This document shows, piece after piece, positions 52,621 to 64,000 of a stretch of 64,000 nt of DNA. This DNA is from Certhia americana (taxonomy: Eukaryota > Chordata > Aves > Passeriformes > Certhiidae). Each line of letters starts with the position of its first letter. Position 1 is the first letter of the stretch. The notes beneath the pieces were generated by a model. The model was not told where the DNA came from. It saw nothing but the letters and a program-made list of their open reading frames with translations, and did not search any database. The stretch lies in contig CM031879.1 in assembly GCA_018697195.1 (NCBI GenBank), forward strand, positions 25,231,660 through 25,295,659, in the 5' to 3' direction. The translations under genes and the position numbers were made by a program.

Positions 52621-55149
52621 AAAAATTAAAAGGAAGAACAGGAAAAAGAAAGCAAAGCTCTGTAAATCATTCATTTAACTGTTTATAATAAACTGTTTAT
52701 TATAATTATTTTTTATATTTTTGAATTTACAGAAAATAGTTTTAGATTTCTTTCTAATGATGATCTCGTTGTTTCCTTGCATACTTATATAAACCCTGAT
52801 TTGGATCTAGTGCAACTTCTATACCCTTTGGGGCACAATGGTAAAAAGTTGTTACATTAGTTCCTAATCAGTACGGCACAAATTAGAGACACCAATAATT
52901 AAGGCCTTTTCTTGGTCATAATTCCCTGTTTGCATGGGGTTTAAAATATGCATCTGACCTGGGTAATTGATATTCTGTTCATATAAAAAGCTTAAAGAGT
53001 CATTTAACACACAGCTGTTAGGATGTAGATATATTGAAGATGTATATATTAAAAATGTTAAAATAGCCTCAGACCAAAAAAAGAAGTGTGTTTCTGAAAT
53101 TCTAGATAGTACAAGTGGTGTATTGCCCTATAGTGCTTTCTTTTATTTAATTCCCTTCTTAGCTTTATATAATTGTCTCTTTGTTTTGAAAATCAAATCT
53201 ATGCTGTGGTAGTGTGACAAAGGAAGGAAATGAAGAATAAAGTACTACAAATGAAGTGCTTTTAAACAAACTAATTAATTACATGTACAAATGCATTGGC
53301 TAACTTTGGGTTTTCAATTAGGTAGCTAATTATGTTGAAAATGGCATAGCATTTTAAAATAGATGCCAGTGCCTCTGGCTCATCCAGTTCTCTGTTATTT
53401 AAGTACACAGCTAATTCTCTTGCTTTTAGGTATCACCTGTTATAATTTAAAAGCATGATTGCATGCCTAATTAGACATATAATCTTGATGTTTAGAAAAG
53501 CAAAATATAAATTCCTTGTATTAATTTAATGTGCATTTTTCTACTTCACAGAAATGCCATCCATCAAATGCTGTGCAGAATACCTCTTTCTTATTGCATC
53601 ATTCTTTAAAAAAACCCCAAATTTCTTACTGTAAAGTACAGAATTCAAAATGGGTTTGCTTGTGTACTGTCTAACAGCTATTTAGTAATTACTTTGTAAT
53701 TAACCCTTTGGTTAGCTGCTTAAATCTAGTTCCAGCCTCACTTGATCTTTCAATGTATTTGTTTTTACAAAAAATTTTGACCTGCCCATATTAAGAAAAC
53801 TTAGAGGCTTTTTAAGAAACAGCATAGACAGTTATGTCTGAGAAATAACATAGATCCAACCTAACTGCCAAAGGTAAAATAAGATGAATCATGTCACCAG
53901 CATATGTTTATGAATCATGCCACCTGTTTCTTAGACCTTTTTCAAATGACTAGATACATTTTGCATGGGATCATAACATTACTGGTGTTTTTTTTAAATT
54001 TGATTGTTGACTTCTAAGACATGAGGACTGTATTTCTGGTAAAGAATGTCAGAGCAGTCAGATCAGAATTAAAGGTAGATTTAGGGATTTTTTTTTTGGC
54101 AGAATTTTTGTATAGTAGTGGACAGATAGTCTTGATTCTAAATAATAAATATCTCTTTTCATAGCTTCTAAATCTGTGGAATCTTCCAAAATAAAATAGA
54201 GCTTGCTTACATTCACACTAGCAGGAGATAATTGTAGCATTCAGTTAAAGTTACCCATTTCTGATACTGTGTACATATGAATATATGGGAATTATTTTAT
54301 CAAAATACACAGTATTGATTGCTAGTACAGTGGGTGGTATTTTCATTGTTCTAAAATGAAGACAGGTACTAATTTAACATTGGGGTTTTTTTAGCATTAT
54401 ATTTAGGAGAGAGGCTGAGGACAATATTTGGATTTTAAAGTTGTTCTGTAATTACAAAGGAATGCCTTCTATATGAATTGCATAAGAGTGTTTAAAGAAC
54501 TATCATTACCTTTATCAATTCACAGACAGTGCTGAAAGAGTAGGCAACTGGTACAAATTCCTGTCTGTAAAACTCAGCCTTTTTTTGTGAAATCTCCTTG
54601 CTTTCACATTTACCAATCTGGGGAAATATCAACAGCTAGTGAAGATAATATTGGGCAGAACACACACCCTTCAGTAAAAATGAATTGCATCATGGTATTT
54701 CAAAAGAGATGCAGTTAAAATTTGCTAATATTTTAGATAATTTTGTTAAATGCAGCCCTGGAGTTTTAATGGAGTGCTCATTCTGTTTACAATTTTGCCC
54801 CCAGAGAACAGTTCCAGTTCTTTTGTTTGTTGGTGAACAGCACAAAGCAAACAAAGTTCATAAATCATACTGATTGAAAACATCAGTCCTGGTTGCTGCT
54901 TAATGAGGCTTTAATCCATTTGAACAGTTGAGTTTTTGTTGCTTTTTGGATTTTTTTTGTTTTATGTAATTTCACTTTCCTAAAATTCCTAGGGGAGGGA
55001 AGGAGGAAATATGGTTAGAACGCTATCATGTCTTCTATCTAGTTTTAGGGGAAGTAGATATTAAGGCATTTTTTCCAAAAGATTTTTCAAATATTGATTT
55101 ATTTTTAATAAACCTTTTCTGAGCTCATTCATGATCTCGGAGCTGGACA
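52621..55149. other. Intronic sequence, candidate conserved blocks
   Basis: AT-rich DNA. 53240-53560 is rich in TAATTA-type homeodomain words, and 54655-54900 carries acaaag/caaaca words. No coding region was recognised. Confidence 0.45.
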
Positions 55150-55253
55150 ATCACAGAATCACAATTATAGTTGAGGTCAGAAGTAACCTCTAGAAATAAT
55201 CTAGTCCAGCTTCCCTGCCCAAACAGTGCCAGCTACAGCAGGTTGCCCACCCC
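55150..55253 (-). mobile_element. CR1 LINE 3' fragment, antisense
   Basis: 'tcacagaatcacaattatagttgaggtcagaagtaacctc' followed by 'ctagtccagcttccctgcccaa' and 'cagcaggttgccca' is the complement of a CR1 3' end. Confidence 0.9.
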
Positions 55254-57916
55254 CATAAGCAAAGAAATATTTGTGGAGCAGCCATAGCATCCTGTGAGAA
55301 TGAACAACTAAAATTTAACAGGTACAAGGAATTGGCACAGTCCACAGGATTATGAAATTAGAAGTAGAAATCCTATGGTGGAGTACCCCCACAAAATGCT
55401 CAGGTATCTGGCTTTAATTAATTGTTGTCCAGGAAAATGCTAACTTTTTACCAGGTATTACATTTGTTGAATATTTATTGTTACACAAGGCGCCAGCACA
55501 GAAAAGACTAGTCATCATCTCATTATGTCTTTTTCCAACAAATTTCATAAGATGGTTATGACTGAACTGTGTAAACCAGAGATTATAAAGAAAGTTCTCC
55601 TCCCACAACAAATTTAGTATGCTTACTGCTATATTTTACTTTATTATTTTGCAGGTTTTTACATATGCATGTATACATGCTTACTTATATATTCCCCAGG
55701 AAAGATTATATTCATAGGATAAAACCACCATGATGGTGATGATTATGATGTATTGAATTCAGAAAATGGTTAACCAATTTTTTTTTTTAATTACTATTTT
55801 CTGCAGGAAATTTTACTCAGTAGGACTTTCAGAAAAAATTTCTTTAACTCTCTCACTTTACTAGAAGTCTTCTCTCAATTCCTCTTTAGAGCAAAAGAAA
55901 TTACCTTTCTTTCCTTCCTCCTTTCCCCATCTTTTGGTAACAATCTGCACAGAAAATAATACCTCACTGAGGCCTGCTTAACAGATTATTTCAGTATTAA
56001 AATTTTTTTTTTTTTGCTGCTAGAGATAAATTGTTAATTATCTGTGAAGAGTTTTCTAGAAATGGTGCAATTGCATTTGTACAGGGAAAAAAGTCACGTA
56101 AACATCAGTATTTTATAACAAATTTTTCCTCTAAAAAACCTAGATTGGTTTGGTTTCATAAATGCATCTCTCATGGCTGACTGGCTTAATATTCATTGTG
56201 TCAGCTGCAATTCGAAGGTTATTAAGCCTGACCTAGATTTCATTGCTGTATAGGTTAATCTGCTCCATTATCTTTTTGTGTATGTATGTGTTTTAGCTCA
56301 CACCAATTTCTACTTTCAAGTTAGTGATTTGGAAACTCTAAGACCAGCACAGTCATGATAAGGAAGACAATTACTCTTTGTAAAATTTGATTTCATACCC
56401 TTTTGTCCTTTGTGTTGCATCCTATTTGAAAACAGTTATCCAAGGATAAACAGGGTAAAAATAGTGATATAGCATATCCTGGCATCATGCTTCACTAGTT
56501 TGCTACAGAAGCAGCCACAGAGGAAGTCAGATCTTTATCCCTCATTCCACCTCATGCAGAGAAGACAAAGTGAGATGAAGAGAGTAAATAAAGAGAGATT
56601 CAGTTAAAATATCAGACAAAATATTAAGACAACATTAAGATGACAGGAGGATGTTGTTGAAAATGCATCTATTCCTACTCTGAAAAGTAAACAATCCTTT
56701 TTCTGGAGGGCCCTCCCTTTGTCTTCTGTTTTGAAGCTTTATTATAAATAAAATGGAAGATTTTAATGTTAACAAAATATTCTTTATGAATAAAACTGCT
56801 ATTTGTTTTCTCTCATTCAAAGTTTAAATTTCATTAATTAAAAAAAAACCCAAAAAACAACAAAACTTTCTCATTTAATGTTTTGGTATTTTGAGTTCTT
56901 TTCAACGGAAAAGCACTACCTGGGTGGTCCTAGAGTCTGAACTATGCTATGTTTATCCACAAAACTAACTTTGTACAGGATTATACTGGAATTTATGTAG
57001 GGGCTAATTCTCCCTTTATTCAAGAGATGACCCTTCTGCTAAAATCCATCCACTGAGGCTCATTCCATGCTCAATTTTCAATCACTCAGACTTTCTTCCT
57101 CTTTGTATCTAGTAGATTTTAAATTATAAAAAAGTGCCAGAACATTTTTATTCTAAAACATTCAGTTCTGTTCATCACATAATTTGAAAGAATGAAACAA
57201 CAGATGTGTTGTCTCATACCTTTATTAATTTATTTAACTTTGTAATTTTTTAAGGGTGCAGTTTTTATTGGAACACATTTTCATTTTTCATCTATTCTTT
57301 TGGAAATTGTAGCCATAAAATACAAATGAAGCTGGAAGAATGGACTAATCAGATCTCTGGCAAAGAAGAAAGATCAAGTATATTCTAACAAATGTTTGTC
57401 TGTCTTATTCTTTAAAACCTTGTTGAAAGTTATTCTACAACCTCCACAGTAAGGCAGTTCTAGTGCTTTGCTATCTATGTAGCCAGAATATTTTTCATAG
57501 TAATTCATAACAGTAAACTATGTTATTGCAAATTAAGCAATTATTTTCTTTTGCTTCCAAAGTTATTGAAAAAATTTATCATTGTTCCTTCTAAAGAATT
57601 TCATACAGCACAATAGTTTATAGGAGCTGCTTCTTGCACTTAGTCAAATTTTTCCAGGACTAAGAAAATACAAAGGCTTTCTATTTTTCTTGACAGATCT
57701 TATTTTTCCCAGAATAACCCTGCTTCTTAAAAGTGGAATTTGAAGAGAAGGCAGGTGCATAGGGACAACTGTTCTGTGGTATCATCCTGGCTTTGAGCAG
57801 CATCCTAACTTGAGTCTGATGATATCCTCTAATAAACTTTTTACTAGACTCTTCCTCCATGGGTTCAATCATGTTTCAAGCCTTTTGAAACCTGTATCAT
57901 CCAAAACATTGGGTGT
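55254..57916. other. Intronic sequence, no recognised gene
   Basis: AT-rich unique DNA with short A/T tracts. Nothing was identified. Confidence 0.5.
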
Positions 57917-58122
57917 GCTGTCTCTTCATCTTTGTCATTGACATGGACACTGCCACCGAGTGCACCTCACTCAGCAGGCTTGCTGATGACACCAAGCTGT
58001 GTGGTGTGGCCAGCATGCTGGAGGGAAGGGATGACACCCAGAGGGACCTTCACAGGTTTGAGGGGTGGGTCCGTGCAAACCTCATGAACTCCAACAGGGC
58101 CAGGTGCAAGGTCCTGCATACA
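57917..58122 (+). pseudogene. CR1 LINE ORF2 reverse-transcriptase fragment, internal
   Basis: The open frame encodes part of the CR1 reverse transcriptase. FVIDMDTATECT corresponds to consensus FINDMDSGIECT. It is followed by LADDTKL (57979 onward), the catalytic ADD box of the palm domain. Then come EGRDDTQRDLHRFEGW and NLMNSNRARCKVLHT, matching consensus 'NLMKFNKAKCKVLHL'. Seventy codons remain and the reading frame is intact. There is no 3' UTR or tail directly after it, so a later deletion or an interrupted insertion removed the 3' part. It is not part of a functional element. Confidence 0.9.
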
Positions 58123-58429
58123 GTATTCAAGATGATGCACCACAGTTTTTTATATTAACAAAATGGTAGTTTCTGCTTGATTATTTTTTCTGCTATTCTT
58201 TACTATAAATGACAATGGATTTGACTGCTAATAGACATTAAGCTAACCGTTGTTCAAAGTAGTGATAATTTTCCTAATTATACCTTTACTGTGTGGCAAC
58301 AATTAGATCAGAGCCCATCTCTGTGTGCATAAAATTAGGACATGGATTTATTTAACTTTTCCCAGAAGCATTGTTTTACCTGCACTGAGATCCAAATCTA
58401 TTTTAGAATATCCCTTCTTTGCTGTATCC

Positions 58430-58640
58430 TGAATTCTCTCCATTAGATTTCACTTTTTCTTAATCTGTGGTACTCTAGCTGGGACCTCAGCAACTGACAG
58501 AAGATCAAATGAGTTGTCCATTTCCTTCATGGTTTATATAAAACACATCTCTTAATACATCTCTGTATTTTATCTCTCAAGTGTACTTGTCTTTCTTTTT
58601 CATCAACATTCTCTTGTATTTTGTTTTTGATTACATGTAA
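58430..58640 (-). mobile_element. Ancient CR1/L3-like LINE relic, antisense
   Basis: 'gtggtactctagctgggacctcagcaactg' and the following 'ttcatggtttatataaaacacatctcttaatacatctc' resemble, in the same order, the complement of the old CR1 3' region abundant in turtles and crocodilians ('gtggtactctaactgtgacctcatcagtg...'). Divergence is high. The call rests on remembered wording and limits are approximate. Confidence 0.5.
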
Positions 58641-61600
58641 TGTTGAAATCTTTACTGCAAAATGATTGCAGAAACGTTGTTCAGTTCCTTACTATTGTTT
58701 AACATTCTTGCATACAATCAGAGTCTATCATATATAACACATTCCGTCTTTATTCTGATTTATGATCCTAGCCCATCATTAAAATTCTTTTAATTAAGTG
58801 CTTGGTCATGAATTATTTTTTGTGAAAGCTGAGGCTAATAAAGTATTGAGCCCATCAGCTCTCTGTCTGCTCTGTGAAAAGAAACTCAGAGCTTACTGTG
58901 TAGTTTAAATACAGTGACTATTGAGTAAATGAGAAAGTGAAGTACACTTTCTTTTTACTGTGTTACTGTCGCAGCTATGGATTGAGGATTTCAAATGTCT
59001 TGTTCTAATTACCTTTTCCCATTGAATGTTTCTTCTAAAAATCACTAGTCTACCTCCTACTTTTGATATGTAAAATTATATTGCATAAAATATTTGGCTA
59101 AGATAGATGCAATGAATGATAATTCATCTGAATGTGTTTCCTTTGATAATAATGAATTTAAAATAGATTTTTAACTTTTAAATTTAGCTAAGTGGAATCC
59201 CAATTAATGGGTTAATACAGTATCTAACAATGGGACTCAAATCCTGATTGCTGCTTTTAACATCTTAGAAAACAAGAATCACAGTGGAATCTAATTATTT
59301 TGTGTGTGAAGACCCTTCCTGTAAGACATTAACTAAAATGATATTTGCAATAATCAAAGGGAATTTTTTTTAGAATATTTACATAAACATTGAAAAAAAT
59401 TATAAGGCTATGATCTTTATCAAACACACAGCAATGGAAAAAGATTCTGTTGGTGTTTGATCTACTGGTTAGCAATTGATACTGCTACTAATACAATGAA
59501 CAAAATGAAGGAAATAACACTGAAAAAATACTGAACAATTTAAAAAAATAATTTATTAGGGATTTTTATTAAATAAAATTCATGTCAAGCACCATGGTGT
59601 GATGAAAATAAATCCATTAATATATATTTTGTATACGCCTAATATGTACTATTCACATTTTAGTCAGTTGTAACCAAAATATGAAATATGATAATGTTTG
59701 AGGAAGAGTCAGGCATGTGCTGAAAATATATATATATATATTGATGCAATGTGACAAGATGACTTGGGCTGTAATAGATTAAATTGTATCAGCAAAGACA
59801 TACATCTGCAGCCAGACTTCACCACTTACCTACCAGTTTCCCAGACTAAATGTAAATTCTGAGGAGGTCATTATTTTGAAAAATCTTCAATGTAGACAGA
59901 TATCACCAGTGAACTTTCTTATTGCAAACTGCAGAAAATAGTAGTCCGAATGCATGCAGAATTTCTAAGGGTTGTATAAACAATGTTACAGAATTAAACA
60001 TTGATTTTCTAATTGTGAAAAACTTTCTAATTCAAACACAAATTATGAAAACATGCATTTTTATTAAAAGCTGTACTATGACCTTCAAACCAGTAGCTCT
60101 TGTACTGGTTTAGGAACCCAGATCTTCCTGCTGTAGAACCCAGCCTCCTTTCCAATAAAGGCAAGAGAAGACCAGGTTATCTTAGACAGTAATTTATTGA
60201 GTGTACAATAGAAAACTACAGATGCTGAGATTCTAAAATACCGGTATGACAGATGTTAAATAATGTAGTCTTGTCAGCTTTTCTGAACCATTGATGTGTT
60301 TCCCTGTTCTCTTCAAGCAGCTTTAATGGTAGTGAGTTATGTATAAAGGGAGTTGATATTTGAAGCTGGAGAGATTATTGTTAGGCGCAACAGAGTTTAA
60401 AAAGAGTTGGCTTTCATTATAGATTGTACAGCTGGGTTCATTTTTAGTACTTCAGTATTTCTAATTTTTTAAAAGACTTTATGCATTATAAACATTATGG
60501 AAGAATAAAATCAATTTCATATATAAAGTTATTTCTTTGAAACCAGGCACACTGGTGTAGGGTAGTAGGGTGTTTACTGAAATACTATTTCTTATGAACA
60601 TTAGATAAGTCTGAGAGGGTAGGAGTTTTATCATTTGCATTAATCCATTACTTTGACCTCACCACTCATCTTACTCCTCTTAAAAGATATATAAATACCA
60701 AATAAATGAAAAAGAAGCCTCACATTTGAAGATTGACATAGTCTTCAACTTTCAAAGATGTTGAACATCTGGACTTTCTGCTGACTGTGAAGTGAGCAGA
60801 GTTTTGTTTTATAAGGGTCACACACAGGAGTTTACAAAATAAATAATAATAATTTTTGATGTCAAAATATTACCATAAATTCTCTCTCTTTGGACACTAT
60901 GACAGTGTTCTCTAGATGTGCCCAGCTATCACAGCATATCTAAACTTATGTTTAGAGCTGTAATAAATGTCTGGCTTCACTTTTAAAAAGAACAGACAAG
61001 AGGTCATTGACAGAAACCACACCAGTTAGTTCTTGAGACATAAGAACTGTTTTGATTGTATTACATTTGGATTTATACTGTTAAGCTGAATGATGAGAAA
61101 ATTGCCAAAGAAATCATATAAAGCATATAAATCTGACATGGAACAGAAGACTTGCTTGGTTTCTTGATTTCTTGCTTTGTGACTTTGTCAAGCTTTCTTG
61201 TTTTGTCTTGCTTTCTTGCATTCATGCTTTTTCTATTTCTCTCTCTCTCTCCGCTTTTCTATTCTGCATAATTGAAACCAGAATCAGATCTTCAGGGAAT
61301 ATTCCTAAGCAAATGTATTTGGAGCAGAGGTGGGTGCTAAAATTATGCCCCCCTATAGAAGCTTACAGTATTACTCCCATTTACTTTAAAAACGGCAAAA
61401 GTTCAACTGGAAGGGCAGTCTACCTCTTGTAAGAAAGTCCATTGAAGACCGGTGGGGAAAGAGAAAATTTATTGCTAAACAGTACATGAAAGCAGTGTTA
61501 TATCTGAGAATGTGTGCAAAACTCACAAAATTTAAAATTGTTCCCATAGCAATAATTGTGCCAAATTGCACACATCTACGAATGTATAATTCCTACAAAA

Positions 61601-61949
61601 GCATGTTGTATAATAAAAAAAAAAATATTTTATATACAATGTATGAGAAGAAGGAGCTATGTGGTCTATCAAATTGAGTTGCTTTATGTTGGTGTATACA
61701 AATCCTTACGTATTTTTTTGACAGATTGAGTAATTGCTATCTAGTTTAATTTTTATATCCCGTATCGCATGACCATTAGTGCCCTGAAGATAAGACAATA
61801 ATCTGAAAAATGTTTTAGACGTTTTGCTTGTTCACATTTTGGTAGCTGATAAGACATTTGATTGACTACATACCACGTCAGTAGTTTTTCTGGGGAGAAA
61901 AAAACCATTCAAAAATATTTTCTAATCTATAGGTGAAATTTAAATTTTA
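58641..61949. other. Intronic sequence, no recognised gene
   Basis: AT-rich DNA with a (TA)n run near 59728-59741 and a short (CT)n run near 61235-61251. Nothing else was identified. Confidence 0.5.
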
Positions 61950-62044
61950 AAACCTAGGAGAAACTTGAACCAGTGACTCCATGGCAGAGGGATTGGAACT
62001 AGATGATCTTTAAAGTTGCTTCCAACTCAATCCATTATATGATT
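61950..62044 (+). mobile_element. CR1 LINE 3' terminal fragment, sense
   Basis: 'ccatggcagagggattgg', 'aactagatgatctttaaag' and 'ttgcttccaactcaatccattatatgat' match the CR1 3' terminus. Less than 100 bp is recognisable. Confidence 0.92.
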
Positions 62045-63852
62045 TTTAAATAAATTCTCTATTCTGAGGTATCTAGCTTTTCAAGGAATGTATATTATTG
62101 TACAAGATTCAGGCCCTTTGAGGTAAAGATATTATGATCATATTTGTGCATTGTTGAGCATGTATTGACAATACTGAAAATAAATAAAATATCTAGTTGG
62201 ACAAGTGTCCTGTTTATATTCTTGGCATGCAGTTTACCTTTTTACCTTTTCCTGTCCTTCCTCTCCTTTGATTAATAACATGCATCAAACAAGCATAAAA
62301 TGTAAAGCTGATCCAAGAGATACTGATATATGAAATTCACGCTTTCCTTGGCGTTTTCTTAATGAAGATTCATTAGCTATTAATAATAAAACTAGTCAAA
62401 TATTTGTCTGATGGAGGGTGAAGTACTATCTGTGCAGAAAAACATAAAAGGACTAATGAGAAATTCCACTTTACTCTGCAACTCCTCCTTCTAGCATGTT
62501 AGTAGGTCTAATCAAGTCTTGAAGAAGCCTTTTCTGGACTTCTGAAAAGTGTAGAAAACCCTGCCATTCCATAGACATTTGATAAGCAAGAAAAGCTTCT
62601 CTTTGAAATCCAAATTTTTTGTAAAGTAGCAGGTGTAATAGCACCATGGTTCACAGGAATGCACCTGTTGGGATTCCTAACTGTAAAAGCAGTCTGTCAG
62701 AAAATAGCTTACTTGTTTTGCTTCCTGTCTTATAAGGAGTGGTGGTAAATAGTTTCCAAGTGCTTCCTGATTGTTATGAAACAAATTATTTTCCTGTTCT
62801 TTTAATTCCATATCTTTTGCAAAGATAAAGTAATGTGTAGTATTCATTCAATATGTTGTGATTTTCTGAATAGGGACTGAAGTCTTGTGTGATTCATCTT
62901 CAAAACATACAACAGTCAAACCCTCAGATTGAGCACTGAGTTTCATAATTGCCATAAATGCTTTAAATTGAAATATAAGACTGAAGTGATTCATTACATT
63001 AAGAAAACTTGGTGTCATGGAAATCTACAGAAAACTAAGAATTGTAATTGTACCTCTTGTATCAGCTGCATATCAACTGAATACAAATGGTCTGTACATT
63101 AGAACATCATGTACTTGTCCATTCCCATTACTGAACCATCTATAAAATATCCTGTTCCTTACAATTAAGCTGGAGCTAGATTTCACTTTAAAGTATTTAG
63201 TTTTCTTTCCTGCTGTCTGTCTTTTGCACGTTCTTTTTTTGTGTGTTTGCATTTTTTTATATATTAGTGGTAATAAATGCTGATGATAATGTTATGGATG
63301 CAGGAAATGTTCCTTTGCTGGTAGCTTATGCTGTAAATTACCCATTACAGACTTTTAATAGTGTTTTCATGACTTTTTCAGTGTGTTCAAAAGTTGCTAT
63401 CCATTCCTTTGCACTTGAAGTCTATTTATGGTATATGTATCCTTCACACATACAAATTACTTCCTAATTATCTCTAACCACAGGACTGTCGAGGAAGTCT
63501 GGAGTTGTACTTTCCTGCCTGGAAAAAAAGTTTTAATTTCTTAGTATCTTCAGCCTGAAAAATCTGATGCTTTCACCAATTTAATGCCTTATCACCTACC
63601 TTTTACTGGATTGGTGCTTGTACAAATGTGTTCTCAGAGGCACTGTAAAAGGTTGTCATTCTTGAGAAGCAGGTATGGACCACAGCAGAGAGCTGTGCCG
63701 ATAGAAAAATTTGCAGACAAAAGATATGCTTTAATGTGCTTTTCACAAAGCTATGCTTTGCAACCCAGTTTATGAAATGGCTGCATCTCAGAGCTATGGA
63801 GGAATCTTTCTGGCTGTTGTGAGTAAATGAGATCCTATGAAGAGAGTAGAGA
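62045..63852. other. Intronic sequence, no recognised gene
   Basis: AT-rich unique DNA. Nothing was identified. Confidence 0.5.
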
Positions 63853-64000
63853 TCACAGAATCACAGGATCACAGAATCAACTAGGTTGGAAAGATGTTTC
63901 AGATCATCAACCTATGACCTTATACCACCTTATTAACTGAACCACGGCATTAAGTGCCACATTCAATCTTTCTTTAAACACCTGAAAGGACAGTGACTCC
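63853..64000 (-). mobile_element. CR1 LINE 3' fragment, antisense, cut by window end
   Basis: It starts with three tail-like units (atcacagaatcacaggatcacagaatc), then 'aggttggaaagatgtttcagatcatc' and 'ggcattaagtgccacattcaatc', the complement of CR1. It continues past the window edge, so its length is unknown. Confidence 0.93.

Larger units (their letters stand above)
35009..64000 (+). other. IMMP2L: IMMP2L intron (5' part), downstream of the exon
   Basis: Inferred from the exon donor at 35009. No sequence encoding the following IMMP2L segment (the part after LEGD with the HKNRYVKVP-like motif) was noticed on the + strand. The stretch contains CR1 fragments, older LINE relics, a G4 motif, a CA repeat and simple repeats, described separately. 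I see no independent gene in it. Confidence 0.75.

Noticed and set aside
1..64000. About 80 short open frames of 60-118 codons on both strands
   Set aside because: In eukaryotic AT-rich intron such frames are expected by chance. None shows splice sites, a start context or a recognisable domain, apart from the CR1 ORF2 pieces.
1..64000. Possible nested LRRN3 gene, as in mammalian IMMP2L introns
   Set aside because: LRRN3 is a single-exon coding sequence of about 2.1 kb. No frame longer than 118 codons exists here, so it is not in this window.
35009..64000. Next IMMP2L exon downstream
   Set aside because: I looked for a segment encoding the HKNRYVKVP-like and GDHHGHSFDS-like motifs and saw none. 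A TBLASTN search would be needed to exclude it fully.
1..64000. CRISPR arrays, operons, tRNA or rRNA genes
   Set aside because: There are no regularly spaced repeats with unique spacers and no cloverleaf-like or ribosomal sequence noticed. The window is clearly vertebrate nuclear DNA.

Overview
The window looks like vertebrate nuclear DNA from a bird. It is AT-rich and gene-poor, with no prokaryotic-style coding. It carries about nine fragments of chicken-repeat-1 (CR1) LINEs, recognisable by the 3' tail octamer (ATTCTATG)n and the word around 'TTGGAACTAGATGATCTTTAA'. It also carries one solo LTR that resembles the ERVL-type LTRs common in songbirds. A passerine is my best guess, but only the avian assignment is well supported.

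The only protein-coding sequence I can defend is one 66-nt exon at 34943-35008 on the + strand. It encodes the '[16 protein letters not shown]' segment of IMMP2L, mitochondrial inner membrane peptidase subunit 2, including the catalytic lysine of the Ser/Lys dyad. IMMP2L is known for very large introns, so the rest of the window is best read as two introns: 1-34942 upstream and 35009-64000 downstream. No other IMMP2L exon was recognised, and the nested gene LRRN3, which sits in an IMMP2L intron in mammals, is not here.

Layout. From 1 to 8.9 kb there is intronic DNA with a small GC-rich patch near 1 kb, a splice-site-bounded pseudo-exon near 3 kb and an antisense CR1 at 4.9-5.5 kb. From 9 to 10 kb there is a purine-rich block that looks like a decayed repeat. 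From 10.5 to 17 kb there are microsatellites and a 14-bp perfect hairpin. At 17.5-18.2 kb there is the longest sense CR1. From 18 to 34 kb the DNA is mostly unique, with several stretches whose composition suggests conserved regulatory DNA. At 34.0-34.4 kb lies the solo LTR, ending about 580 bp before the exon and in the same orientation as the gene. From 35 to 64 kb there is intron with a strong G-quadruplex motif next to a CA repeat (about 41 kb), sense CR1s at 39.4, 57.9 and 62.0 kb, antisense CR1s at 55.2 and 63.9 kb, and two much older LINE relics (about 52 and 58.5 kb).

I did not find a novel multi-gene system. The points most worth checking are the LTR's TATA box and polyadenylation signal just upstream of the exon, the frame-preserving nature of the catalytic exon, the pseudo-exon near 3 kb, the G4/CA cluster, the tandem duplications and hairpins, and the candidate conserved non-coding elements.
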